Notes: generated from the letters alone by a model not told the origin. DNA of 64,000 nt from an uncultured Methanomassiliicoccales archaeon (GCA_959597175.1 CAUFXM010000006.1:56459-120458); one strand, 5' to 3'; shown: positions 25,430 to 33,752, numbered from the stretch's first letter. Numbers and translations: made by a program.

Positions 25430-25954
25430 CTTCTACTGAGGCCCAACGCGCACATGGTCTTTGATCCCTTCCACCTCATCCAGCTGGCCAACAAGAAGCT
25501 CGACGGGGACCGTGCCTCCGGCCAGGTCAACGGCCAGAGATTGAAGTCCGTCAGATATGCGCTGCTCAAAGATCCCGGCAAGCTGACGTTGGAGGAGCGC
25601 GAAGCGCTCCTCGACATCACCGCCGACAACGATGTCGTGGCGAAGTCCTACGCCATGAAGGAGTCTCTGAGGCAGATGTACGACTCCCCATCGGTCGAGG
25701 TGGCCGCAGACCACCTCGCCCGGTGGGTGGAATGGGTTGAGAAAGAGGGATCCAGAGCATTCAGGGCTCTGGCTAAGACAGTCAGGACTCATTTCGATGG
25801 GATACTCCTTGCCATTGAAACCAGTGTGAACAACGCCTACCAGGAAGGGCTGAACGCGAAGGTCCAGTTCAGCAAGCGTCTGGCGAATGGATACCATCGG
25901 AGCGACCGTCTGTCCAGGATCGTGTACTTCAGAGACTCATGCAGATTCGTTTGA
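25430..25954 (+). pseudogene. ISL3-family transposase, C-terminal fragment
   Basis: From about 25439 the frame encodes RPNAHMVFDPFHLIQLANKK, then SYAMKESLRQMY, WVEWVEKEGSRAFRALAKTV, and NNAYQEGLNAKVQFSKRLANGYH before the stop. These are the C-terminal blocks of ISL3-type DDE transposases (the D-FH motif and the EGLN catalytic glutamate region). The N-terminal half, about 250 residues, is missing; the DDE gene just upstream occupies that position. The fragment is open but has no sensible start, so it is a remnant of an older IS. Confidence 0.8.
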
Positions 25955-26141
25955 ACGATGTCAAAAGAACCACTGTTCAGATTGCCTCACTTCCACTCAT
26001 TTTGTAATAGGCCCATATTTTTCTATAGCCACCGATGATTTTATAGAGAAGGCAGCACAGACACATGCCTGAACAGAGTCCGTACACCGGATTCGATTTT
26101 GAAACCAATTTAAAAAATAAATAAGCAACCACGATACTCTG

Positions 26142-26153
26142 ACTATTTATATA
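26142..26153 (+). promoter_or_regulatory. TATA box of the LRR surface protein gene
   Basis: TATTTATATAAA lies 24-35 bases before the ATG at 26177, which fits a leaderless or very short-leader archaeal transcript. Confidence 0.5.
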
Positions 26154-26176
26154 AATCCATAGACATATTTTCGTTC

Positions 26177-27796
26177 ATGAGTCTTAAAAAATACAATGAT
26201 CTCATGGAATACATCATTTCTTCGTCGATGACGAGGAACCGCATCAGGGTTTTCGCAATGTCATTGATCGTCCTGGCAGCGAGCGTCGCCCTGGTCATCG
26301 GCATCGGAAGTGATGATTGCAATGCAAATGCAGGGGACGTCTTCATCGTTCCGAATGAAGATGGAATCGACATAGAGTACATGGTTAAAACGGATGAAAG
26401 TACCGTACAGGTCGGTACCAGCACAGTCAGGGATGTTGCCGTTGATCCTTCAGTGGTATCGGTGAAGATTCCGGGGACGGTACAGCACAATGGTGTAACA
26501 TACGAAGTGGTTGAACTTGGTTCATACTCGTTCTTTGGCTGCGAATCGCTCACATCCGTCACCATACCGGACAGCGTGACCGTACTGAGTTTCAACGCAT
26601 TCGATGGATGCACATCCCTGTCGTCGATCACCATACCGAACAGCGTGACCAGCATTAGCGGTTCTGCCTTCTCCGGATGCACGTCGCTCACAGCAGTTGA
26701 CATGCCGAAAAACCTGACTTCCATCGGGTCCTCTGCGTTCTACGGATGCACATCCCTGTCGTCGATCACCATACCGGGCAAGGTGGCCACCATCGGGTCC
26801 TCTGCGTTCTCTGGATGCACGTCGCTCACATCTGTAACCATACCGTCCAGCGTAGCCAACCTGTATCAGGATGCCTTCAGGGGATGCACGTCGCTCACGT
26901 CTGTCGAAATAGCGACGGGCCTGACCTACATCGGAGCCTCCGTGTTCTACGGATGCACGTCGCTCACATCCGTCACCATACCGGACAGCGTGACCGAGAT
27001 CGGAGGCACTGCGTTCTCAGGGTGCAAGTCGCTCGAGTCGGTCACCATACCGGACAGCGTGACCGAGATCGGAAGCAGAGCATTCGATTACTGCACGTCG
27101 CTCACGTCTGTAACCATACCTTCGAACGTGACCAACATTGGGTACGGCCCGTTCGATTACTGCACATCCCTTGCCAAGATAGATGTGAACCAGGGCAATA
27201 CGAGGTATGTCTCCGAGGACGGAGTATTGTTCGACAAGAATATGGCGGCGTTGATCCAATTCCCTGCCGGCAGGGGAGGCACCTATGCGATACCGTCCGA
27301 TACGACGGAGATCGGAAGCTACGCGTTCGCGGGCTGCACGTTGCTCGAGTCGGTCACCATACCCGGCAGTATCGAAAAGATCGGAATGTACGCGTTCGAA
27401 GACTGCACTTCCCTGACTTCGGTCACAATACCCTCGAACGTGGCCTCCATCCCATCGTCAGCATTCTACGGTGTCTGCAACGGCGACAGCGCCGCCGCAG
27501 GCGCTACGGTTGGCCATGTGTTCGACAACGAATACGATGCCGAATGCAACAACGGCTGCGGATACATCAGGGATGTTTCCGATCAGCCCGGCGGAGACGA
27601 TGATGACCCCGGTGTAACTCCCGGTGGTGATGATGAAGATCCCGGTGTAACTCCCGGTGACGATAATGATAGCCCGGATGTCGAATCGGGAGAGGATGAA
27701 TCGGGTGGCAGTACCCTCTGGCTGGCTGCGATTATCGCCATCATAGTGGTGATAGCGATCGCATTCTTCATCGCCAAGAACAGAGGCATGATCTGA
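26177..27796 (+). CDS. BspA-like leucine-rich-repeat surface protein
   Basis: The 539-residue protein has a basic N-terminus and a hydrophobic signal/anchor (about 26-45). About twelve to thirteen 23-residue LRR_5 repeats of the type CTSLTSVTIPDSVTEIG--AF-G cover residues 110-420. An Asp/Pro/Gly-rich stalk with DDPGVTPGGD-like repeats (about 468-505) and a C-terminal membrane helix (LWLAAIIAIIVVIAIAFFI) precede a short basic tail. BspA-type proteins are cell-surface adhesion proteins of host-associated microbes, so the protein is probably displayed outside the cell. It is followed by a clear terminator. It lies in the low-GC interior of the integrated element; nearest relatives may be bacterial or gut-methanogen proteins. 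Confidence 0.85.
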   Translation: MSLKKYNDLMEYIISSSMTRNRIRVFAMSLIVLAASVALVIGIGSDDCNANAGDVFIVPNEDGIDIEYMVKTDESTVQVGTSTVRDVAVDPSVVSVKIPGTVQHNGVTYEVVELGSYSFFGCESLTSVTIPDSVTVLSFNAFDGCTSLSSITIPNSVTSISGSAFSGCTSLTAVDMPKNLTSIGSSAFYGCTSLSSITIPGKVATIGSSAFSGCTSLTSVTIPSSVANLYQDAFRGCTSLTSVEIATGLTYIGASVFYGCTSLTSVTIPDSVTEIGGTAFSGCKSLESVTIPDSVTEIGSRAFDYCTSLTSVTIPSNVTNIGYGPFDYCTSLAKIDVNQGNTRYVSEDGVLFDKNMAALIQFPAGRGGTYAIPSDTTEIGSYAFAGCTLLESVTIPGSIEKIGMYAFEDCTSLTSVTIPSNVASIPSSAFYGVCNGDSAAAGATVGHVFDNEYDAECNNGCGYIRDVSDQPGGDDDDPGVTPGGDDEDPGVTPGDDNDSPDVESGEDESGGSTLWLAAIIAIIVVIAIAFFIAKNRGMI

Positions 27797-27811
27797 CGGT
27801 ACCTTAAAAAC

Positions 27812-27836
27812 GGTCGGAGGAATCCCTCCGACCTTT
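27812..27836 (+). terminator. Stem-loop terminator after the LRR gene
   Basis: GGTCGGAGG and CCTCCGACC form a perfect 9-bp stem with an AATC loop (27812-27833), followed by TTTATT. It is 16 bases after the stop at 27796. Confidence 0.75.
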
Positions 27837-28282
27837 ATTCAATCCTACTAATCCATGAATAAGTGGCCTGCCGCCCGTGCCATCAGGAGCGATCACATCG
27901 ATTATGCGAACACAAAGACCGCACAGACGGTTCCCGTGACATGATTCTTCCATAACCAGCATCATCGACGTCGACGAAATTCAACATAGATGACGGGACG
28001 GGTACGACAACTACTATGTTCAAAACATATGGGATTATGGGTTGCTAAGGCCTTTTTTAAGGCCAATGCCATGCTAAACGAATATCGAGTGAACTTCTGA
28101 AGATCAGTTGGAGTATTTTCAGCAGAATCAGACAACTGTCAAAATGCATCGTTTCCAGAACTCTCAACAGAGACCTCAGTCAAAGCATGGTAATCCGCTA
28201 ATGATCGATGAATCGACCGTATACAACAAATTCTGAACATGCTGCAGATATCTGGCGTCTGGTAACAGATTGAAAAAGGTTT
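27837..28282. other. Intergenic region without recognisable gene
   Basis: This stretch of about 450 bases has mixed composition, no credible coding frame, and no RNA gene that I can recognise. It separates two convergent surface-protein genes, each with its own terminator. Confidence 0.5.
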
Positions 28283-28307
28283 GAGGCCGCCCGGAGGCGG
28301 CCTCGGA
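28283..28307 (-). terminator. Stem-loop terminator of the leftward surface-protein gene
   Basis: GAGGCCGCC (28283-28291) and GGCGGCCTC (28296-28304) form a 9-bp stem with a 4-base loop. On the leftward transcript the hairpin is followed by a U-rich run (CCTTTTTC, plus-strand 28273-28280), as expected for termination after the gene that ends at 28315. Confidence 0.7.
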
Positions 28308-28314
28308 TGGTCCC

Positions 28315-29910
28315 TCAGCCGGAGTGCCTGCGGAAGGCGACGACCGCGATGATCGCGATCACGATCACCGCCGCGGCGATTCCGACGTACAGCAGGGTGC
28401 TGTCGCCGTCTCCGTCTCCGGACGCTTCGGGTGTGTCCGTGTCGCCTCCGGGGACGTCCGGATCGACGGGCGTGTCGGGGTCAACCGGGGTGTCCGGTTC
28501 CTCCGCGGGGGTTCCGATGACGTAGTACGAGAAGTGGTCGGTCTCGAACGTCACCGCTCCCGCCTTGACGTCGTAGGACGTGGGCATGGCGTGCCTGTCG
28601 CCCGCGTCGTCCACGTAGTAGACGACGAGGGACGATGCGTCCTCGCCTTCGGCGAGCTCGTAGGGGATGGTGACGGTCACGACGCCTCCGAGCTCGTGGA
28701 CCTCGCCGGAGGACGAGACCACGAGGAGCTGGTAGGTGGGCCTGTCTCCGACGGCGCCCTGCTGCTCCTGGCTCATCTCCGTCTTGTCTGCCACTGCCAT
28801 GACCAGCCTGAAACCGTCCGTGCTCTGAACGAGATTGTCGGAGACCTCCGACGGGGCGGATAAGGTTCCGACCTCTCCCCTGACCTCCATGGTGGCGCCG
28901 GAGTCAGCGATGGCCGCGATGGCCTCGGGCTCGAATGTCACGCCGATGTCGCCGCCGGAGTCCTGCACGATGATGATGACGCTGTCCGACGATCCGGTGC
29001 CGGAGACGGCCTCCTCCATCTGCCCCACCGCCGCTCCGGCGGTGGCGGTGTCGATAACTCCGGACGCCGTGTTCACTGTCGTGGTGGACTGGGCGGAGCT
29101 GCTTCCGTCGGCTGCCGTCTCCTTGGAGACCTCGGTGGTCACGGTTCCGTCGGATGAGGTGTACTTGGACTCCTCCTTCACGGCGGTTACCCCTTCGGAG
29201 TCGGTGGTCTCCACCACGGTGGAGGTCACCGTGCCGCCGGAGGCGGCGTCGGTGACCGTCTCCGTGGTGACGGTCTCGGTGGTGTTCCCTTCGGGGTCCT
29301 TGTCGGTGACGGTCGTCTGGGTCCCTCCGGTCACGGGCTTCACGTCCGTGGTCGTGGACGAGCCGTCGGGCCTCTCGGTCACCTCTGTCGATGAGCCGTC
29401 GGGTCTGGTGGTGGTCGTGGTGGTGGATCCGTCCGGGTTCTCGGTTACGGTGGTCTCCTCCTCCGGGGGCTCTGGATCGACCGGCGGGTCGGGGTCCACC
29501 GGGGGCGTGTAGTTCCTGTCCCACTGGGCGTACAGGGTGACCGTCGCACCGTCGGTGGTGGCCAGGTTGGAGACGGTGGCGCCGTCGCCGTACGCCGTTC
29601 CGGATCCGTCGGCGGACGTGTTCCATCCCTCGAAGGTGTACCCGAAGCGGAAGAACTTGTCGGAGGGCAGCGCAGACTGCACGTCGTACGTCATGGACAC
29701 GTCGTCCATGGTCCCGAATCCTCCGTTGGAGTCGAACTTCACCGTGTAGGTGATTGGCTTCCAGACGGCGTAGAGGTCCACGGTGGCCCCGTCCTCATCG
29801 GAGAGGTTCAGCACCACGGCCGCGTCGGCGTAGACGACGTCCCCATCCTGAGAGGTGCTCCAGCCCAGGAAGGTGTAGCCGGTGCGGGTGGAGATCGTCC
29901 GGACGGTGAT
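28315..29910 (-). pseudogene. Repeat-rich cell-surface protein, 5'-truncated
   Basis: The open frame (about 530 codons) starts without an initiation codon or signal peptide inside an InlB B-type repeat: TRTGYTFLGWSTSQDG, then a second repeat RFGYTFEGWNTSADGSGTAY with the closing YAQWD. A Pro/Glu linker and a long Thr-rich region with degenerate TTVTENPDGSTT-like repeats follow. Then come a globular part ending in a FETDHFSYYVIG motif, a Pro/Asp stalk, and a C-terminal membrane helix with RRHSG. This is the layout of host-associated surface proteins of archaea and Firmicutes. The missing 5' part is replaced by the AbrB-type gene, whose stop codon is at the junction. Confidence 0.7.
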
Positions 29911-30257
29911 CAGCTCTTGCCCTTCTTCTGCTCTCTCAGAGCCTTGCGGGCTTCCTTGTCCCTCTCGTACTGCGCTCTGGCCCTGGCCTGGGCCTCCTCG
30001 AAGTCCAGTTCCTCTCCGGCTCCTGATTCGCAGTACTGCTCCTCATAGTCCCTGAGCCTCTTCTCGATCTCCTCGGACTCGAAGTCGAATCCCCCGGCAT
30101 AGGTCTTGGTGACCTTCCTCAGGATGACCTTCCCGTCCTCCACGTGCCACGTGACCTCGTCCTCCCCCTTCTGGAGGTCGAGGAGCTCGGCGAGCGCCGA
30201 GGGGCATGTGATCCTCCCATAATCGTCGTATTTCACAATCTTGCCAATCTGGACCAT
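29910..30257 (-). CDS. AbrB/SpoVT-type DNA-binding regulator
   Basis: The 115-residue protein begins with a swapped-hairpin domain: MVQIGKIVKYDDYGRITCPS (about 1-20), LAELLDLQKGEDEVTWHVED and GKVILRKV. It then has a charged, probably coiled-coil C-terminus (ARARAQYERDKEARKALREQ). AbrB-type proteins bind DNA as dimers, as stand-alone regulators or antitoxins. It is divergent from the integrase unit, and the region between contains two copies of CAATATTGTCAA, likely its operators. The ATG at 30257 is chosen over a TTG at 30275. It probably represses itself and the integrase genes. Confidence 0.7.
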   Translation of the reverse strand: MVQIGKIVKYDDYGRITCPSALAELLDLQKGEDEVTWHVEDGKVILRKVTKTYAGGFDFESEEIEKRLRDYEEQYCESGAGEELDFEEAQARARAQYERDKEARKALREQKKGKS

Positions 30258-30263
30258 CTTATC

Positions 30264-30316
30264 CAATATTGTCAATCATGCCAAAGTATTAAACAATGGT
30301 TTGGCAATATTGTCAA
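30264..30316. promoter_or_regulatory. Paired palindromic operator sites between abrB-like gene and int unit
   Basis: CAATATTGTCAA occurs at 30264-30275 and 30305-30316, centres 41 bases apart (about four helical turns). The second copy is inside the near-perfect palindrome TTGGCAATATTGTCAA. The sites lie between the divergent AbrB-type gene and the integrase unit. A related TTGGCA-TGCCAA palindrome lies at 31530-31545 beside attR. Confidence 0.55.
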
Positions 30317-30318
30317 AC

Positions 30319-30555
30319 ATGATTGAAATAGGCAACTTTTCCAAAAGCAATGGCACCCCCTCCTCCGGACCACCCGAGATGAGAGCGGAATACCAGGACT
30401 ACGCCCGCCTGATAGACGTCAGCTGCATCGCCACGATGCTCCGCAACTTCCCGATGACCTCTCTGCGCGGTGAGGAGATCGAGGAGTTCTCCAGGCTCCA
30501 GAGTTTCTTCATAGGTCTGGAGGCCAGGTGCTTCGACGAGGCGGGATTCGAGTGA
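30319..30555 (+). CDS. Small hypothetical protein upstream of integrase
   Basis: A 78-residue frame starts at ATG 30319, just after the operator palindrome, and ends 4 bases before the integrase ATG. It includes ARLIDVSCIATMLRNFPMTS and EEIEEFSRLQSFFIGLEARC and is mostly helical without a known motif. ATG 30378 is an alternative start. By position it may be an excisionase-like or regulatory partner of the integrase, but no winged-helix motif is evident. Confidence 0.5.
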   Translation: MIEIGNFSKSNGTPSSGPPEMRAEYQDYARLIDVSCIATMLRNFPMTSLRGEEIEEFSRLQSFFIGLEARCFDEAGFE

Positions 30556-30559
30556 TACC

Positions 30560-31528
30560 ATGGCCAACAGACCCCACACACCGACCGCCTGCGTCAACGA
30601 GCACATCCACGTGACGTACAAGAACACCAAGAAAGCCACCAGCGCCAAGTACGAGGCGGTGCTGATCAACATCAACGGAATCCTCAGGGACAACGGACTC
30701 GAACTGAACCCCCGCAGGATCGGAGAGGATGACATCAGGTTCCTCCTGGAGTACTGGGGCGACAGGGCGATCTCCACCCGCAACTGTTACCTCCACATCC
30801 TGAACAGGTACCTGAAGTTCTACGACAACACCGTCGTTGAGGACATGGAGATTAACCTCGGGTACGACGACCGCCCGAACGTCGACTGGCTCTCCGACGA
30901 GGAATGCATCAGGCTCATGCAGGCCCCAAAGACCCCTCTGGAGGACATCGTCATCCACCTGGAGCTCTGCATGGGGCTCCGCGTCTCCGAGGTCATCAAG
31001 CTCCGTGTGGGCGATGTCCACTTCAGCGACGACCCCCGCAAGTGCTCCATCTCTGTCTGCGGCAAGGGCCGCGGAGAGGGGAAATGGAGGACCATCCCCT
31101 TCCATCCGGACAGCGAGAGGGTCTTCAGGACCTGGCTGGATGAGCGTTCGAAGATAGTCTCGAGGATCGGATCGTACAACCCTACCTGGCCGGTCCCTGA
31201 CAACCTGCTGATCTGGTGCCACTATGTCGACAAACCCGCCGGTGGTGCATACACCGAGAGAGGCCACAGCCTGGACCGCGCAGTGATCCACAAGGTCCGC
31301 GACCGCCTCGGAATGGACTTCAGCAACCACACCCTCAGGAGGACCTTCGGCCGCAACCTGTACCATGCCGGAACTCCGATAGAGACGATCTCGAAGCTCT
31401 ACGGTCACGAGGACATCCAGACCACCCTCAGGTACATCGGAGTCAACCTCGATGACATGAGCGACGCCCTTGGCAAGCTTTACGCACACCAGCTGGCCAT
31501 GTCCCGCAGAGCCGGATGGGGTGATTGA
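30560..31528 (+). CDS. int: Tyrosine integrase of the element
   Basis: The 322-residue recombinase has an N-terminal SAM-like arm/core-binding domain (about 10-105) and a C-terminal catalytic domain. Catalytic residues are visible in order: Arg in MGLRVSEVIKLR, Lys in the GKGRGEGKWRTIPFH hairpin, His-x-x-Arg in NHTLRRTFGRN, His in LYGHEDIQTTL, and Tyr in RYIGVNL. It is complete and ends 22 bases before the att repeat, so it is the non-split (pNOB8-like) type and stays intact after integration. It is the probable catalyst of integration into tRNA-Tyr. Confidence 0.9.
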   Translation: MANRPHTPTACVNEHIHVTYKNTKKATSAKYEAVLININGILRDNGLELNPRRIGEDDIRFLLEYWGDRAISTRNCYLHILNRYLKFYDNTVVEDMEINLGYDDRPNVDWLSDEECIRLMQAPKTPLEDIVIHLELCMGLRVSEVIKLRVGDVHFSDDPRKCSISVCGKGRGEGKWRTIPFHPDSERVFRTWLDERSKIVSRIGSYNPTWPVPDNLLIWCHYVDKPAGGAYTERGHSLDRAVIHKVRDRLGMDFSNHTLRRTFGRNLYHAGTPIETISKLYGHEDIQTTLRYIGVNLDDMSDALGKLYAHQLAMSRRAGWGD

Positions 31529-31529
31529 A

Positions 31530-31545
31530 TTGGCAAAAATGCCAA
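31530..31545. promoter_or_regulatory. Palindrome between int and attR
   Basis: TTGGCA and TGCCAA form a perfect 6-bp inverted repeat around AAAA, between the int stop and the att core. It resembles half-sites of the operator pair near 30300 and could be an integrase arm site, a regulator site, or a short hairpin ending the int transcript. Confidence 0.4.
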
Positions 31546-31549
31546 GTAG

Positions 31550-31571
31550 CAAATCAGGGAGTGGGGACCAT
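31550..31571 (+). repeat. attR: right 22-bp direct repeat
   Basis: Identical over 22 bases to 16936-16957, the 3' end of tRNA-Tyr. It is detached from any tRNA structure here, so it marks the chromosome-element junction on the right. Sequence to the right is chromosomal. Confidence 0.85.
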
Positions 31572-31684
31572 TTCTTATCCCAACATCTCCGATGAAAAAG
31601 CCATTTGTCAGCCACTTTTGAACAAAGCGATTTTCTGATTCCTTGAACAGTCCACTTTTATACTCGAAGAACATTTTTTCAAGC

Positions 31685-31906
31685 ATGTCCATAACGGTCT
31701 CGTTCGATTCTGCTATGACACGCGATGTGGAGGTGTTGGCGGCCAAGAACGGTCTCACAGCGGCCGAGTACATCACAAGGCTCGTAGCCGAGGCCATAGA
31801 GGACGCTCATGACTACGACAGATGTGCGAGAATCGTCGAGGAGCACGAGAAGAACCCTCAGTCCTACACTCATGACGAGGTTATGAGGGAGTTCGGATTG
31901 CGTTGA
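31685..31906 (+). CDS. RelB/DinJ-type antitoxin
   Basis: The 73-residue protein opens MSITVSFDSAMTRDVEVLAA and continues KNGLTAAEYITRLVAEAIED, a ribbon-helix-helix arrangement of RelB/DinJ antitoxins. Its acidic C-terminal tail (EEHEKNPQSYTHDEVMREFG) would wrap the toxin. The ATG at 31685 follows a TATA-like TTTTATACT by about 25 bases. Its last 4 bases overlap the toxin start. The gene pair lies 110 bases outside attR, on the chromosomal side. Confidence 0.8.
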   Translation: MSITVSFDSAMTRDVEVLAAKNGLTAAEYITRLVAEAIEDAHDYDRCARIVEEHEKNPQSYTHDEVMREFGLR

Positions 31907-32169
31907 CATACACTGTCGACTACCGTCCTGAGGCTCTCAAGGCCCTTCACAAGCTCGATCCGAGCGTCAGCGAGATGATTCTCGAATGGATTGACAAGAA
32001 CCTGGTGGGCTGTGAGAATCCGCGCATCCACGGAAAGGCGCTAAAGGGAAACCTGAAAGGGATCTGGAGATACCGTGTTGAGGATTACCGCGTGTTCGCT
32101 CGGATCCAAGACAACGTCCTTCTGATTCTCATCCTCGATGTCGAACACCGTAGCACTGCTTACAGCTGA
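31903..32169 (+). CDS. RelE/ParE-family toxin
   Basis: The 88-residue protein starts at TTG 31903 (TYTVDYRPEALKALHKLDPS) and carries the RelE core KALKGNLKGIWRYRVEDYRV followed by ILDVEHRSTAYS. RelE toxins cleave mRNA in the ribosomal A site; the basic and tyrosine residues used for this are present in the YR-DYR-F segment. The overlap with the antitoxin gene is standard for the family and ensures antitoxin is made first. It may stabilise this locus or be a relic of an earlier element at the same att site. Confidence 0.85.
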   Translation: MTYTVDYRPEALKALHKLDPSVSEMILEWIDKNLVGCENPRIHGKALKGNLKGIWRYRVEDYRVFARIQDNVLLILILDVEHRSTAYS

Positions 32170-32458
32170 CGTCGTATCAGCCATCTCCTTCGACCGGCGG
32201 TTCGAAGGACACTATGATGATGTCGTACGGATGATCATCCTTGATACTTAGAAAGGAGACTGACTCGGCGACCAGAGCCGCGTGGACATCCATGCTGATT
32301 GAAGGATGGGGCGGTCAATAAACCATGTTGCCCCGGTCCGAGACGGAGTCCCATGTATACATCCTGCCCTGCCCCTGAAGACGTGTCCTTTGGACATCTC
32401 CGTCAGCGGGCGGATCTCATGGAGCAATGTGAGATGGGGGAGAGTCTCCCCCGTTGTT
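32170..32458. other. Intergenic region with a GC hairpin
   Basis: No gene is supported. A hairpin GGGGGAG/CTCCCCC lies at 32436-32452 and may end the leftward small-protein transcript, although no clear U-run follows. Confidence 0.4.
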
Positions 32459-32863
32459 TCAACCGAGAAGAGATGTCCCGGTCAGGCTGGTGACCGCCGT
32501 ACCCATGCCGTTGGTGATGCTTTGCATGTATGTGATGCCGTCATGCACCCAGTACCTGTCATCACCGTACCCGTACACGTCGCATTCCGTCTCCCCGAAC
32601 GGTGTGTCTATGGTCTCGGTCCCGACGATCTGAATGTCATAGCCGTACGGCATGCAGAAGTAAGGGAACGCATCGACGGCGTTGACCGTGGTCTCCTGGC
32701 CGTCGATGTCGATCGTCAGGAACACCCCGTCGATCCCTGTAATCGAGTACCTGTGCACGGATCCGCCGTCCGGACCTGAGACGGTCAGCTCGTACCAGTC
32801 CCCCACGGAGACCGCCGCCACGACCGCGATGACACATACGGCAATCGCCAGGTTCCTGTTCAT
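32459..32863 (-). CDS. Small exported or membrane-anchored hypothetical protein
   Basis: From ATG 32863 the 134-residue product has one N-terminal hydrophobic segment (residues 4-20, NLAIAVCVIAVVAAVSV) acting as signal or anchor. A polar, aromatic-rich domain follows (WYELTVSGPDGGSVHRYSIT, FPYFCMPYGYDIQIVG, YGYGDDRYWVHDG), probably beta-structured and outside the membrane. I know no family for it. It stands alone between the toxin-antitoxin pair and the HAD gene. Confidence 0.55.
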   Translation of the reverse strand: MNRNLAIAVCVIAVVAAVSVGDWYELTVSGPDGGSVHRYSITGIDGVFLTIDIDGQETTVNAVDAFPYFCMPYGYDIQIVGTETIDTPFGETECDVYGYGDDRYWVHDGITYMQSITNGMGTAVTSLTGTSLLG

Positions 32864-32966
32864 AATACAACATCTCCCCCCTCCCCCCTTCATAAAACAG
32901 TATGCCGCGACCGCCGGGCTGTGACGAAGGTCACGGAACCCCGGAGATGAGACGAGACGGTGCCGC

Positions 32967-33752
32967 TCAGCGCCCCGAGGCGTCGTCGATCATCGCGGGG
33001 ATGTCGGCCACGGAGTCCACGATGGCTGTGGGTCTCCTCCCGGACGACTCCACCATCGCCATGTCCGTCTCACCCGACAGGACCAGTATCGACTGGGTGC
33101 CAGCCCTCACGGCCATCTCGATGTCGGTGTACAGGCGGTCACCCACCATCACCGTGTCATCAGGCTCCACACCCATCTCCCTGGCGGCCATCTCCAGCAT
33201 GAGGCGGTTGGGCTTCCCGATGATGACAGCCTCCTTGGAGCACATCTGCTCGAACATCCTGATGAACGGACCGACGTCGATGTCATAGGAGTCCTCCGTG
33301 GGACAGAGGTCGTCCGGATGGGTGGCCACCAGCTCCGCCCCCTCGGTCAGGAAGTGGTAGGCATCGTTGATCTTGGCATAGGTTATGGTCGTGTCGAAGG
33401 TCAGGACGACTATGTCCGGGTCGCGGTCCACCAGAGGGACCCCGGCAGCACGCATCTCCTCGACGACCTCCGGAACAGCGACCGGGTACACGGTCTTCCC
33501 GGGCCGCTCCGACAGGAGGAACCTTATGGTCGCGATGGTGGACGTCAGGATGTTGCCGATGTCCGCGTCGAAGCCCATGCGTGCGAGCTTGGACAGATAG
33601 AACGACCTTCCGTGGGCGGAGTTGTTCGTGAGGAACACGAACGGTATCCCGTCGGCCCTCAGTCTGCCTACGAACTCCCTGGCCCCTGGGATCGGCACTC
33701 CGCCCTTGTAGACGGTGCCGTCCATGTCTATCATGAAGCCGCCGAACCTCAT
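32967..33752 (-). CDS. HAD-superfamily phosphatase (NagD-like, class IIA)
   Basis: The 261-residue protein has HAD motif I GFMIDMDGTVYKG at its N-terminus, motif II FLTNNSA, the motif III lysine in VIIGKPNRLML, and motif IV VMVGDRLYTDI. The order and the inserted cap between motifs II and III fit the NagD/pNPPase group that removes phosphate from small metabolites. The ATG at 33752 overlaps the UDG stop (ATGA), so it is coupled to the DNA repair gene upstream. The natural substrate cannot be read from sequence. Confidence 0.85.
   Translation of the reverse strand: MRFGGFMIDMDGTVYKGGVPIPGAREFVGRLRADGIPFVFLTNNSAHGRSFYLSKLARMGFDADIGNILTSTIATIRFLLSERPGKTVYPVAVPEVVEEMRAAGVPLVDRDPDIVVLTFDTTITYAKINDAYHFLTEGAELVATHPDDLCPTEDSYDIDVGPFIRMFEQMCSKEAVIIGKPNRLMLEMAAREMGVEPDDTVMVGDRLYTDIEMAVRAGTQSILVLSGETDMAMVESSGRRPTAIVDSVADIPAMIDDASGR

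Larger units (their letters stand above)
16936..31571. mobile_element. Integrated plasmid/virus-like element in tRNA-Tyr (about 14.6 kb)
   Basis: Perfect 22-bp direct repeats bound the segment. It carries a rolling-circle-type Rep at the left end, a tyrosine integrase 22 bases from the right att site, a divergent AbrB-type regulator, transporter cargo, transposase remnants and two surface-protein genes. The intact tRNA is at the left, so the element supplies the tRNA 3' end there. The interior is a mosaic: the sections 24.1-28.3 kb are visibly less GC-rich, while the YcaO fragment and the membrane protein at 22652 look chromosomal in composition. Later insertions or deletions inside the element are therefore likely, and mobility today is uncertain. 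Confidence 0.75.

Noticed and set aside
32299..32779. Plus-strand small frames opposite the exported protein at 32459
   Set aside because: No start signal, no motif; composition of shadow frames.
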